Shown in pieces: positions 31,924 through 40,786 of a DNA stretch of 47,150 nucleotides (its first letter is position 1; each line of letters starts with the position of its first letter). Origin of the DNA: RBG-16-66-20 sp036262835 (GTDB lineage Bacteria; Pseudomonadota; Gammaproteobacteria; Burkholderiales; SG8-39). The stretch spans positions 1 to 47,150 of the forward strand of contig DATAID010000107.1 in assembly GCA_036262835.1 (NCBI GenBank), given 5' to 3'. The notes beneath the pieces are model-generated. The model saw only the letters and a program-made list of their open reading frames with translations. It had not been told where the DNA came from and did not search any database. The position numbers and the translations under genes are program-made.

Positions 31924-32348
31924 GATTTCCAGCGCTCGGCGGCGCGATCGTCGGAACTCTTCGCCTCGACCCAGCGCTCGCCCGCGGCCGTCTGTTCCTT
32001 CTTCCAGAACGGCGCGCGCGTCTTCAGGTAGTCCATCAGGAATTCGCAGGCGGCGAACGCGTCGCCGCGATGCGCGCTCGCCACGACGACGAGCACGATC
32101 GGGTCGGTCGGCTGCAGCTCGCCATAGCGGTGGATCACGGTGCAGTCGATGACGTTCCAGCGCGATTTCGCCTCTTCGACGATGGCGGTGAGCGCTTTTT
32201 CCGTCATGCCCGGGTAGTGCTCGAGCGTCATCGCGACGTCCCGGACCTGGCCCACGAAGCTGGCGACCGCGCCGATGCTTTTGTCTTGAGAAATGCTTCT
32301 GATTTCGAATCCCACATCAAAAGCTTCTTTTTGCACCGCGACCTTCAT
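31920..32348 (-). CDS. moaE: Molybdopterin synthase catalytic subunit MoaE
   Basis: The 142-residue protein has the MoaE landmarks: SFVGQVRD near residue 31, LEHYPGM, IHRYGEL, and ASAHRGDAFAACEFLMDYLKTRAPFWKKE with the active-site lysines. It holds precursor Z while MoaD thiocarboxylate donates sulfur to form molybdopterin. It starts 1 bp after the MoaD stop and is coupled to crcB. The genes serve the Mo/W enzymes of the window (FdhA, CoxL-like). Confidence 0.95.
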   Translation of the reverse strand: MKVAVQKEAFDVGFEIRSISQDKSIGAVASFVGQVRDVAMTLEHYPGMTEKALTAIVEEAKSRWNVIDCTVIHRYGELQPTDPIVLVVVASAHRGDAFAACEFLMDYLKTRAPFWKKEQTAAGERWVEAKSSDDRAAERWKS

Positions 32349-32349
32349 C

Positions 32350-32607
32350 TCAGCCCCCCGTGACCGGAGGGAAGAACGCCACCTCGTCGCCCGCCTTGAG
32401 CGACGCTGCGGGCTCGACCATGTCCTGGTTCACCGCCGCCCTGAGCAGGGCTTTTTCGGCGAAGGCGTTCTCGTACGTGCCGCCGCGGGTCCTAAGGTGA
32501 GTGCGCAATGCGGCCACCGTCGCGATGCCGGCGGGCAGCTCGATCTCCTCGGCGTCCCGGCCGACCTTCTCGCGCACGCTCGCAAAGTAGAGAATCTTTA
32601 CCTTCAA
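32350..32607 (-). CDS. moaD: Molybdopterin synthase sulfur-carrier subunit MoaD
   Basis: The 85-residue ubiquitin-like protein starts KVKILYFASVREKVG and ends VAFFPPVTGG. The C-terminal Gly-Gly is adenylated and thiocarboxylated to carry sulfur to MoaE. The ATG at 32607 overlaps the MoeA stop by four bases. Length and ending are standard. Confidence 0.95.
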   Translation of the reverse strand: MKVKILYFASVREKVGRDAEEIELPAGIATVAALRTHLRTRGGTYENAFAEKALLRAAVNQDMVEPAASLKAGDEVAFFPPVTGG

Positions 32608-33797
32608 CGGTACAGCTCCGAATAAGGCAGGAAGCGCACGCGCTCGCCCTTGCGAATCGCGTGCTGCGCGGGGTTATCGACCAGCCCGTCGGCCCACGCG
32701 GTAGAGGTGAGCACCGCCGAGTCCTGGGTCGGATACAGGTCGAGCCCGCCCTGCGCGTTCCATTTTACGCGCAGGAACTCGCGCCTCGAGTCAGGCTCCA
32801 GCCAGTCGAAGTCCGCCCGGGCGTCGATCGAATCGGGTTGTGTTTTTTCTATGCCTTGAGTTCTCAGGATAAAAGGCCGGACAAAGATCAGGAACGTCAC
32901 AAAGCTCGATACCGGATTCCCGGGCAGCCCGATGAAGGCGGCATTCTTCACCTTGCCGAAGGCGAGCGGCCGTCCCGGCTTCATCGCGATGCGCCACATG
33001 AGGAGCGAGCCTTCCGCCTCGACCGCGGGCTTGACGTGGTCCTCGTCGCCCACCGAGACCCCGCCCGAAGTGACGATCACGTCGTTCTCGGCTGCGGCGC
33101 GGCGCAGCACCTCGCGGGTCGTGTCGAGCTTGTCGGGAACGATGCCGTAGTCCGTCACCTCGCAGCCGAACGCCGCCGCGAGGCCGTTCAGGGTGAAGCG
33201 ATTCGAGTTGTAGATCTTGCCCGGCGGCAGTGGATCGCCCGGCATGATGAGCTCGTCGCCCGTGAAGAAAAGTCCCAACCGGACCTTGCGATAGACCGGC
33301 AGCGCCTTGATGCCGACCGATGCCGCGAGCCCCACATCCTGCGGCAGCAGCTTTTTTCCCGCCTTCAGGATCGTTCCGCCTTTCTTCACGTCGCTGCCTA
33401 TGCGCCTGATCCATTCATTGGGCTTTGGCGTCTTTTTTATCGTGACAGTGTCACCGTCGACCGAACAAAACTCCTGCATGACGATGGCATCTGCGCCCGG
33501 AGGAACCGGAGCGCCGGTGAAGATGCGCGCCGCGGTTCCGGCTTCCAAAGGCTTCCCGACCGACCCCGCGGCAATGCGCTGAGCCACTCTCAGCTTGTTT
33601 CCATCGGAAAGTCTCACCGCGTAGCCATCCATCGCGCTGTTGTCCATGGGCGGCACGTCCATGGTCGAGGCCTGGTCGCGCGCGAGCACGCGGCCGGCGG
33701 CCTGCATGGCGGGCAGCTCCTCCACGTCACGCACCGGCGAAGCGCCCGAAAGGAGCTTCGCGAGCGCGTCATCAACGGAAAGCAGGCCTTGATTCAT
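32604..33797 (-). CDS. moeA: Molybdopterin molybdenumtransferase MoeA
   Basis: The 397-residue protein has the usual MoeA order: PPMDNSAMDGYAV near residue 50, FTGAPVPPGADAIVMQE near 93, the MoCF-biosynthesis domain with GDELIMPG and TSGGVSVGDEDHVK, LPGNPVSSFVTFL and a C-terminal beta domain. It inserts molybdate (or tungstate) into adenylated molybdopterin. It overlaps mobB upstream and moaD downstream by four bases each. No mogA or moaA/moaC genes are in view. Confidence 0.96.
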   Translation of the reverse strand: MNQGLLSVDDALAKLLSGASPVRDVEELPAMQAAGRVLARDQASTMDVPPMDNSAMDGYAVRLSDGNKLRVAQRIAAGSVGKPLEAGTAARIFTGAPVPPGADAIVMQEFCSVDGDTVTIKKTPKPNEWIRRIGSDVKKGGTILKAGKKLLPQDVGLAASVGIKALPVYRKVRLGLFFTGDELIMPGDPLPPGKIYNSNRFTLNGLAAAFGCEVTDYGIVPDKLDTTREVLRRAAAENDVIVTSGGVSVGDEDHVKPAVEAEGSLLMWRIAMKPGRPLAFGKVKNAAFIGLPGNPVSSFVTFLIFVRPFILRTQGIEKTQPDSIDARADFDWLEPDSRREFLRVKWNAQGGLDLYPTQDSAVLTSTAWADGLVDNPAQHAIRKGERVRFLPYSELYR

Positions 33798-34285
33798 AGC
33801 TTGAGGTGCGACAGGACGAACGAAGCGACTCCGGAAGGGTCGTTCAGGTCGAGGACCGGAAGCTTCGTTTCGACCTTGGCGTCGGTGGCCACGGCGACGA
33901 TGTGCGGGTCGTTCGGGTGAAGCATGCCCTCGCCCGTCTCCTCGCGCCAGACCTCCATCTTGGGGATCGGCGCGAACTTGAAGCCCTCGACGATGAGCAG
34001 ATCGCAGGGCGAGAGGTGCTTCAACTGCTCTTCGAATGTCGGTTCCTTTGCCCCGCGCAGCTCGTGCATGAGCGCCCAGCGCCGCGACGAAGTGACGAGT
34101 ACCTCGGAGGCGCCTGCATGGCGGTGCCGGTAGGAATCCTTGCCGGGCTGATCCACGTCGAACGTGTGATGCGCGTGCTTTAGCAGCGATACGCTCAAGC
34201 CCCGCCGGGTGAAAAGCGGGATCAGCTTCTCGATCAGGGTCGTCTTGCCGCTCCCCGACCAGCCGGCAAAGCCGAACGTCTTCAT
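33794..34285 (-). CDS. mobB: Molybdopterin-guanine dinucleotide biosynthesis adapter MobB
   Basis: The 163-residue P-loop protein has Walker A GWSGSGKTTLIEKL at residues 8-21, then LKHAHHTFDVDQPGKDSYRH (the MobB His-rich switch region) and DLLIVEGFK. It binds GTP and assists MobA in making the bis-MGD cofactor used by formate dehydrogenase. It starts 7 bp after the ArsS stop and overlaps moeA by four bases. MobA itself is not in the window. Confidence 0.95.
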   Translation of the reverse strand: MKTFGFAGWSGSGKTTLIEKLIPLFTRRGLSVSLLKHAHHTFDVDQPGKDSYRHRHAGASEVLVTSSRRWALMHELRGAKEPTFEEQLKHLSPCDLLIVEGFKFAPIPKMEVWREETGEGMLHPNDPHIVAVATDAKVETKLPVLDLNDPSGVASFVLSHLKL

Positions 34286-34292
34286 GGCTTCC

Positions 34293-35305
<1,013 letters not shown>

Positions 35306-35309
<4 letters not shown>

Positions 35310-35641
35310 AGGACCAGCTTCCCGAGGTGGTTCTGCATCTGCACCGAATGCACGAGGGTAATGCCGGCCTTCATGACCGCCGCCACGTGCACCGCTTCCA
35401 TCATCTGCTCCGGATTGGCGCCCGCCTCGAGGCACGCCGTGGTATAGGCGTCGATGCAGTAGGGGCATTTTTCGGAGTGCGAGACCGCAAGCGCGATCAG
35501 CGCCTTTTCGCGCCTGGTCAGCGCACCGTCGGTCCCGGTGACATCGCCGTAGTACTTGAAGAAATCGTCGGCGAGCTTCTTGCCGTGCTCGCCGATCGAG
35601 CCGAATTTCTTCAGGTCGTCCGATTCATAGTAGCTGCTCAT
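35306..35641 (-). CDS. ArsS-associated AhpD/CMD-family peroxidase-like protein
   Basis: The 111-residue carboxymuconolactone-decarboxylase-fold protein has the AhpD-type redox motif CPYCIDAYTTAC near residues 53-64. The family that accompanies ArsS starts with YYESDDLKKF and has GALTRREKALIALAVSHSEKCPYC, both seen here. ATG 35641 has AAAGGA five bases upstream; the in-frame ATG at 35647 is too close to it. It overlaps arsS by four bases and heads the Moco-linked run. It probably acts on an arsenical or thiol intermediate, which is not proven. Confidence 0.88.
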
Positions 35642-35719
35642 GACCATCCTTTGAACGAATTTCCGGAAAGTATGACAGTCATCCCGGCAAATGCTCAGGC
35701 AGTTTCTTAAGCCTGCCGC

Positions 35720-36466
35720 CTAGACCAGGACCATTTTGCCGCCGGCGATCGCGAGCACCAGCCCCAGAAGCCGGCGAATGGCGGGATTGGCGAACCGCTT
35801 GCTTCCGTATTCAGCGCCCGCCCACCCCCCCAAGAGGACGGCGACCATAAGCCCCCACGCATAGTCGGGCGGAGGGACCGGATTCCTTACAAGACCCGCG
35901 GCGAGGCCGGCGATCGAGTTGACCAGAATGAAGGGCGCCGAGGTCGCGGAGGTCTGCTTCGTGCCGGCCCAGCCGAAAAGGAGCAGGAGCGGGCTGAGAA
36001 AGATGCCGCCGCCCACGCCGGTCAGCCCGGAGAGCACGCCAAGGACGCCCCCAATTGCCATCGCGACGGGAATTTTCAGCGGGCGAGTCGGCCTCAGCTC
36101 GTCGCCGACGCGCGCGCTCCACCAGAGCTGCCCGCCGGCGTACAGGAGCACGAGGCCGACCAGAATGCGGTAGGCATTTCCAGGAAGCGAGAGGGCGCCG
36201 CCCAGGTAGGCGGCCGGGATGGAGACGACGGCAAACGGCCAGAAAAGCCTCCCGCGAAAATGGCCCGCGCGCCAGAACTTGTAGGTTCCGATCGCCGAGA
36301 CGAGCACGTTGAGCTGCAGCGCGACCGGCCGCATCTCCGCCGGCGCGATGCCGGCGAGCGCCATGGCCGCGATGTAGGCCGACGCTCCGCCATGCCCCAC
36401 CGACGCATACAGGAATGCCGCGATGAGCATGCCTGCGGCGAGAAAAGCGACCAGCGAGGGGTCCAC
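35720..36466 (-). CDS. TSUP-family permease under a ModE box
   Basis: The 248-residue protein has about eight hydrophobic segments and the paired TauE/SafE signatures: FLYASVGHGGASAYIAAM near residues 18-35 and GVLSGLTGVGGGIFLSPLLL near 144-163. TSUP proteins carry sulfur oxyanions and related organics. GTG 36466 is the best start, because the first helix begins at once and the next ATG would truncate it. A perfect 11-bp inverted repeat matching ModE operators abuts the start codon and overlaps TGGTATATAAC, an extended -10. That places this permease under molybdate/tungstate control and suggests an oxyanion substrate, possibly the metal itself or competing sulfate. Confidence 0.88.
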   Translation of the reverse strand: MDPSLVAFLAAGMLIAAFLYASVGHGGASAYIAAMALAGIAPAEMRPVALQLNVLVSAIGTYKFWRAGHFRGRLFWPFAVVSIPAAYLGGALSLPGNAYRILVGLVLLYAGGQLWWSARVGDELRPTRPLKIPVAMAIGGVLGVLSGLTGVGGGIFLSPLLLLFGWAGTKQTSATSAPFILVNSIAGLAAGLVRNPVPPPDYAWGLMVAVLLGGWAGAEYGSKRFANPAIRRLLGLVLAIAGGKMVLV

Positions 36467-36496
36467 CCTCGTTATATACCATGGAATATAACGAGG
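36467..36496. promoter_or_regulatory. ModE box (molybdate/tungstate-responsive operator)
   Basis: CCTCGTTATAT (36467-36477) and ATATAACGAGG (36486-36496) form a perfect inverted repeat around ACCATGGA. The core CGTTATAT-N8-ATATAACG has the same halves and spacing as the Escherichia coli ModE operator as I recall it. It lies between the modE-like gene and the TSUP gene and overlaps the latter's probable -10. This position fits repression or roadblock by metal-loaded or apo regulator. Confidence 0.82.
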
Positions 36497-36505
36497 CCCG
36501 CCCCG

Positions 36506-36871
36506 TCAGCGCGGGCGGCGCAGCTGCGCGGAAAGGCGCCTCAGGTCGGTCGAGATCGCCGCCGAAGCCTTGTCTTCCATCTTGCGGAACTGCGCGACCA
36601 GGCGCGCGCCGAAGGCCGTCACGCGCGCGCCGCCGCCCCGCCTGCCGCCGGTCGCCGTCGCCACGACCGGCTCGCGAAACGAGCGGTTGAGCGACTCCAC
36701 GAGCTGCCAGGCGCGCCGGTAGGACATGCCCATTTCCCGCGCGGCCGCCGAGATCGAGCCCGAGCGGCCGATGCGCTCGACCAGCTCGGCCTTGCCGGGT
36801 CCCAGCGCCGCCGCGCCGCCCTTGCCGAGCACCCGCAGCGTGAGCCCCTTGTAACGCCTACCCGTGCGCAT
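36506..36871 (-). CDS. modE: Short ModE-like winged-helix regulator (no MOP domain)
   Basis: The 121-residue protein is the ModE N-terminal DNA-binding domain alone: GPGKAELVERIGRSGSISAAAREMGMSYRRAWQLVESLN (helix-turn-helix, about residues 24-62), then GGRRGGGARVTAFGARL (wing). The C-terminal pair of MOP/TOBE oxyanion-binding domains of classical ModE is absent. Such short forms may sense the metal by another partner or act constitutively. The ATG at 36871 overlaps the end of tupA by 14 bp. A ModE box follows 10 bp after its stop, so it may control the downstream TSUP gene directly. Confidence 0.88.
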   Translation of the reverse strand: MRTGRRYKGLTLRVLGKGGAAALGPGKAELVERIGRSGSISAAAREMGMSYRRAWQLVESLNRSFREPVVATATGGRRGGGARVTAFGARLVAQFRKMEDKASAAISTDLRRLSAQLRRPR

Positions 36872-37673
36872 TCGGGAAGAATAGCTGCTCCTTGTTGATC
36901 TTGTAGTCGGCGATCGCCTTCTGGCCCTCGGACGACAGCACCCAGTCGATGAAGGCCTGGCCCATCTCCTTCTTCACGTTCGGATGCTTCGCCGGGTTGA
37001 CCAGCATGATCCCGTACTGATTGAAGAGCCGCTTGTCGCCTTCGACGACGATCCTCAGCTCGGCGCGGTTCTTGAAGGACAGCCAGGTGCCGCGATCGGA
37101 CAGGATGTACGCATTCATGCCGGCGGCGCTGTTCAGGGCCGGCCCCATGCCCTGGCCGGTATCGCGGTACCAGGAACCCTTGTCCCTGGCGATGTCGATG
37201 CCCGCCTCCTTCCAGAGGCTGAGCTCGGCGAAGTGCGTTCCGCTCTTGTCGCCGCGCGAGACGAACGGCGCCTGCGCCGCCCTGATCTTCTGCAGCGCGG
37301 CCACGATGTCCTTGGTGCCCGCCACCTTGGCCGGGTCGGACTTGGGCCCGACCAGCACGAAGTCGTTGTACATGACGTCGAAGCGCTGCACGCCGTGCCC
37401 TTCCGCCAGAAACTTCTCCTCGAGCGGCTTGGCATGCACGAACACGACATCCGCATCGCCGCGCCGGCCGATGTCGAGCGCCTGCCCCGTCCCGACCGCG
37501 ACGACGCGCACGTGGATGCCGGTCTTTTTCTCGAAGATCGGCAGCAGGTGCTTGAACAGCCCCGACTGCTCGGTCGAGGTGGTGGAGGACACTGTAATGA
37601 ATTTTTCCTGCGCGTCGGCCGCGGCGGCGAAGCCAAGGACAAGCGCAAGCATGAAGCGCAGCATCAGGCCCAT
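36858..37673 (-). CDS. tupA: Tungstate-binding protein TupA
   Basis: The 271-residue periplasmic binding protein has a signal peptide ending in AAAADAQEK (residue 22). The TupA hallmark VSSTTSTEQSGLFKHLLP follows, in which the Thr/Ser run binds the oxyanion; GTGQALDIGRRGDADVVFVH and FVSRGDKSGTH are also family blocks. TupA prefers tungstate over molybdate by a large factor in characterised members. AGGAG lies 7 bp before ATG 37673, which is 10 bp inside the end of tupC. It is the third gene of tupB-tupC-tupA-modE. Confidence 0.92.
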   Translation of the reverse strand: MGLMLRFMLALVLGFAAAADAQEKFITVSSTTSTEQSGLFKHLLPIFEKKTGIHVRVVAVGTGQALDIGRRGDADVVFVHAKPLEEKFLAEGHGVQRFDVMYNDFVLVGPKSDPAKVAGTKDIVAALQKIRAAQAPFVSRGDKSGTHFAELSLWKEAGIDIARDKGSWYRDTGQGMGPALNSAAGMNAYILSDRGTWLSFKNRAELRIVVEGDKRLFNQYGIMLVNPAKHPNVKKEMGQAFIDWVLSSEGQKAIADYKINKEQLFFPNAHG

Positions 37674-38392
37674 GGAAGCTCTCCTTTGATGAACGCATCC
37701 GCCTCCGCGGACGCGGGTTGCCTGAAAAACGTCTCGACCGGCGAGCGCTCGACGAGCCGCCCCTGGTGAAGAAAGAGCACCTCGTCGCCCAGGCGCCGCG
37801 CCTGGCCGAGGTTGTGGGTGGACATCACGATCTTCGTGCCCGCGGCGTCGAAGGCCTTGATCACCGTCTCGATCTCGCGCGTCGCCCCCGGATCGAGGTT
37901 CGCCGTCGGCTCGTCGAGGAAGAGCACCTCGGGATGCAGGGCCCAGGCGCGCGCGAGCGCGAGGCGCTGCTGCTCGCCGCCCGAGAGCACGCGCGCCGGC
38001 CGCCGGGCAAGCCCGGCCAGACCGACTTCTGCCAGGGCGGCCATCGCCTGCGCTTCCCGCTCCTCGTGCGGAACCCGCGCGAGCGCAAGCGCGTAGAGAA
38101 CGTTGGCGAGCACCGAGCGGCGCAGCATGACCGGCCGCTGGAACACCATCGCCTGCGCGCGCTTGACCCGCGGCGCCCGGGCGTCCGCCCATTCGAGCGT
38201 GCCCGTGCTCGGCTGCAGCAAGCCGTGCATGAGCCGCATCAGCACGCTCTTCCCCGCGCCGTTGGCGCCGAGCACGATGGTGGCCGGCCCGGCCGTGATC
38301 TCAAGCGAGATCCGGTCGAGCACCTTGCGGCCGCCTGCGGCGAGGCTCACCGCGCGCAGGCGGAGCGGCAGGATGCGCTGCGACACGTTCAT
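37664..38392 (-). CDS. tupC: Tungstate ABC transporter ATP-binding protein TupC
   Basis: The 242-residue ATPase has Walker A GANGAGKS near residue 38, Q-loop VFQRPVMLRRSV, signature LSGGEQQRLALARA, Walker B VLFLDEP and the switch His in STHNLGQARRLGD. It lacks the C-terminal TOBE domain of ModC, as is usual for TupC. ATG 38392 shares a base with the permease stop; longer upstream frames are shadows of tupB. It powers tungstate uptake with TupB and TupA. Confidence 0.93.
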   Translation of the reverse strand: MNVSQRILPLRLRAVSLAAGGRKVLDRISLEITAGPATIVLGANGAGKSVLMRLMHGLLQPSTGTLEWADARAPRVKRAQAMVFQRPVMLRRSVLANVLYALALARVPHEEREAQAMAALAEVGLAGLARRPARVLSGGEQQRLALARAWALHPEVLFLDEPTANLDPGATREIETVIKAFDAAGTKIVMSTHNLGQARRLGDEVLFLHQGRLVERSPVETFFRQPASAEADAFIKGELPWA

Positions 38393-39096
38393 CAGCCGTA
38401 GCGCCGCAGCGCGGCGTCGCGGATGACGAAGGCGGCGGCATTCAGGAGGACGACGAGCAGGATCAGGACCAACCCGAGCGAGAGCGCGAGCGCCAGGTCG
38501 CCTTTGGACGTTTCCAGGGCGATGGTGGTGGTCATGACGCGCGTGACGCCATCGATGTTGCCGCCCACGATGATCACCGCGCCGACCTCCGCGAGCGCCC
38601 TTCCCAGCCCGGCCAGGATCGCCGTGACGAGGGAGAACCGGATCTCCCACACGAGGGTGAGCGCAGCACCCAGCCCCGAGGCGCCAAGCGAGCGCAGTTG
38701 CTCCTCGTACTCGATCCAGGCGTCCTCGGCCGCCTGGCGGCAGAGCGCGGCGATGATCGGCAGCACGAGGATCGTCTGGGCCACCACCATCGCCCCCGGA
38801 GTAAAGAGGAGCCCCAGCTCCCCGAGCGGGCCCGCGCGCGACAGAAGGAGGTAGACGAGCAGCCCGACCACGACGGGCGGGAGGCCCATCAGCGCGTTCA
38901 GCAGGATGACCAGCGGGCGGCGACCGGGAAAGCGGCCGATCGCGATCGTTGCGCCGAGCGGAAGACCGAGCAGCGTCGCGAACGCCACTGCCGAGAGGCT
39001 CACCTTGAGGCTGAGAATCACGATCCCCGCGAGCACGGCGTCGCCCGCCGTGATCAGCGACAGGGCACCGCGCAGGGCCTCGCTCAGGGTGTCCAT
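38392..39096 (-). CDS. tupB: Tungstate ABC transporter permease TupB
   Basis: The 234-residue inner-membrane protein has about five or six helices. The ABC-coupling EAA loop is EEQLRSLGASGLGAAL near residues 133-148, and GLPPVVVGLLVYLLLSRAGPLG is typical of TupB/ModB. It heads the tup operon. The 70-bp space upstream separates it from a divergent ModE/PBP-type regulator, which is likely to control it. No clear Shine-Dalgarno sequence was seen before ATG 39096 except a weak AAGAA. Confidence 0.92.
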   Translation of the reverse strand: MDTLSEALRGALSLITAGDAVLAGIVILSLKVSLSAVAFATLLGLPLGATIAIGRFPGRRPLVILLNALMGLPPVVVGLLVYLLLSRAGPLGELGLLFTPGAMVVAQTILVLPIIAALCRQAAEDAWIEYEEQLRSLGASGLGAALTLVWEIRFSLVTAILAGLGRALAEVGAVIIVGGNIDGVTRVMTTTIALETSKGDLALALSLGLVLILLVVLLNAAAFVIRDAALRRYG

Positions 39097-39166
39097 TTAT
39101 GTTCTTAAATTCATATCTTTTGCTACAGTACGATGTTACGGATGGCTATTCTTCCGCTAAATAGGC
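39097..39166. promoter_or_regulatory. Divergent control region between tupB and the ModE/PBP-type regulator
   Basis: This 70-bp spacer is AT-rich against its surroundings. It holds CTATT (39146-39150) and AATAG (39160-39164) as an inverted repeat with 9-bp spacing, and a partial palindrome TATGTTCTTAAATTCATA near the tupB start. Either could be the operator of the adjacent regulator. No perfect ModE box like that at 36467 is present. Confidence 0.4.
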
Positions 39167-40231
39167 ATGGGCATGCATAATCAGCCCGAGCTCGACCTGC
39201 ACGCGCGCTGGCTCGCGGCCGAGGGGCTGCCGCCGCGCCACGGCGAAGCGCTGCTCGGGTTGCTGTCCGCGCTCGCGCGCGCCGCGTCGCTTCGGGAAGC
39301 CGCGCACGCCGCAGGGCTCTCTTACCGCCATGCCTGGGGGCTGCTCGGAGAAGGCGCGCGTACGCTCGGTGCCCCGTTGGTCGACATGCGGCGCGGCAAA
39401 GGGGCGCGGCTCACGACCTATGGCCGAAAGCTCCTGGAAGCCGATGCCCACGTGCGCAGAACGCTCGATGCGCAATTCGAGCGCCTGCGCCGCGAGGTGC
39501 ACGAGATGCTCGCGAGCGCCGCGCCGGGGCAGGCGAGGCGCCTGACGCTGCACGCGAGCCATGACCTCGCCCTGCCGCTTCTCGCGCGCGCCTGCCGGCC
39601 CCGCCTCGAGCTCGACATCGCCTTTCGCGGCGCGGACGAAAGCCTGGCCGCGCTCGCGCAAGGCGAATGCGATCTCGCGGGATTTCATGTCGCCGACGCC
39701 TTGCCGCGCGCCGCCGCCGCGGCTGCCGCGCTCGGGCGCTGGCTCGACCCGGACAAGCATCAGCTTCTTCACTTCGTCGCGCGCGAGCAGGGCATCATCG
39801 TGCGACCCGGGACTCGGGTCCGCGGCGTGAGCGACCTCGCGCGCCCGGGCCTGCGCTTCCTGAACCGGCCGCCCGCCGTCGGCCCGCGCGACGATGTCGA
39901 TCTCGCGGTCGCGGCGGCGGTCGCCGAGGGCCGCGCCGAGGCAGGCTTCGGGCTGCGCGCCGCCGCGGCCCGTTATTCGCTCGAGTTCGTTCCCCTCGCG
40001 ACCGAGCGCTACTACATTGCCGTCTCGAGACGGGCCTTGCGCGATGCGCCCGTGCAGCCTCTACTTGAAGCGATGCACAGCCGGGATTTCGCGCGCGCCG
40101 TCGCGCTTCTGCCCGGCTACGACGCCTCCCGGGCCGGCAGCCTGGAAAACCTGGGCGCCGCCCTGGCGTGGCTGAAACAGCCGAAACCTCGCTCGCGAGG
40201 CGCCGGGGCTAGCCGGCGAAAAAGCGCCTAG
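39167..40231 (+). CDS. ModE-type winged-helix regulator fused to a PBP-like ligand domain
   Basis: The 354-residue protein joins a ModE-like helix-turn-helix (about residues 25-90: ALARAASLREAAHAAGLSYR, then RRGKGARLTTYGRKLL) to a periplasmic-binding-protein-like domain (about 120-330). This class is known as HTH plus PBP_like regulators beside Mo/W transport and formate dehydrogenase genes. The usual ligand loop Gly-Ser-Gly-Thr-Arg after FLNR is missing: FLNRPPAVGPRDD runs straight into VDLAVAAAVAEGRAEAGFG, about 25 residues shorter than I expect. It diverges from tupB. ATG 39173 is an alternative start two codons later. Confidence 0.82.
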   Translation: MGMHNQPELDLHARWLAAEGLPPRHGEALLGLLSALARAASLREAAHAAGLSYRHAWGLLGEGARTLGAPLVDMRRGKGARLTTYGRKLLEADAHVRRTLDAQFERLRREVHEMLASAAPGQARRLTLHASHDLALPLLARACRPRLELDIAFRGADESLAALAQGECDLAGFHVADALPRAAAAAAALGRWLDPDKHQLLHFVAREQGIIVRPGTRVRGVSDLARPGLRFLNRPPAVGPRDDVDLAVAAAVAEGRAEAGFGLRAAAARYSLEFVPLATERYYIAVSRRALRDAPVQPLLEAMHSRDFARAVALLPGYDASRAGSLENLGAALAWLKQPKPRSRGAGASRRKSA

Positions 40232-40752
40232 CCGCCGCGGATGACGGCGCAGGCGCTTCTCGCGCCCGCATTGCCCGTGGGCTGGGTCTTGTAGTCGTCG
40301 GCCTGCGCATGCACGATCAGCCCTTTGCCGACGATGCTCGCCGGGCCGGGGCGCACGGTGATGACATCCACGTCCGTGTCCACGGTGGCGTTGCCCGACG
40401 CATCGGACCTCAGGCTCGGCAGGTCGCCGGCGTGCCGCTCGCTCATCCCGGCGCGCGCATGCGGCTTGCCGTAGGGATTGAAATGGCCCTTCGTGCTCAT
40501 GCCGTCGCCCGAGCTGCAGTCGCCGACCTCGTGGATATGGAAGCCGAATTCGCCGTTCGGCTTCAGGCCGCTGATCCTCGCCGTCACGCGCACCCTGCCG
40601 CCCATCTCGGCGAAGTTGGCGGTGCCGCGCACCGTGCTTCCCTTGGTGGGCTCGAGCGTCGCGCTCGCGCGCGGCACATCGGAGGAAACGGTCTGGCAGG
40701 CGACGAGCAGCGTGGCCGCTGCGGCGCCGAATGAAATACGGATGATCGTCAT
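40228..40752 (-). CDS. sodC: Cu/Zn superoxide dismutase, lipoprotein form
   Basis: The 174-residue protein has a lipoprotein signal with lipobox LVAC (Cys near residue 19), so it is probably membrane-anchored on the periplasmic side. Copper/zinc ligands are in GFHIHEVGDC, KGHFNPYGKPHA, RHAGDLPSL and GLIVHAQADDY, and the disulfide partner is in ARSACAVI. It converts superoxide to peroxide and oxygen. ATG 40752 directly follows the stem of a hairpin that holds the ribosome-binding site. It is 34 bp downstream of the last fdh-operon gene on the same strand. Confidence 0.94.
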   Translation of the reverse strand: MTIIRISFGAAAATLLVACQTVSSDVPRASATLEPTKGSTVRGTANFAEMGGRVRVTARISGLKPNGEFGFHIHEVGDCSSGDGMSTKGHFNPYGKPHARAGMSERHAGDLPSLRSDASGNATVDTDVDVITVRPGPASIVGKGLIVHAQADDYKTQPTGNAGARSACAVIRGG

Positions 40753-40779
40753 CGAGGTCTCCCTCCCTTGGAGACCTCG
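40753..40779 (-). promoter_or_regulatory. RNA hairpin enclosing the sodC ribosome-binding site
   Basis: Read on the minus strand, CGAGGTCTCC, loop AAGGGAG and GGAGACCTCG form a perfect 10-bp stem, with the second arm ending on the base before ATG. The purine-rich Shine-Dalgarno stretch lies in the loop and the 3' arm. Folding would restrict ribosome access. No T-run follows, so it is not a good terminator. Confidence 0.65.
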
Positions 40780-40786
40780 AAATGTA

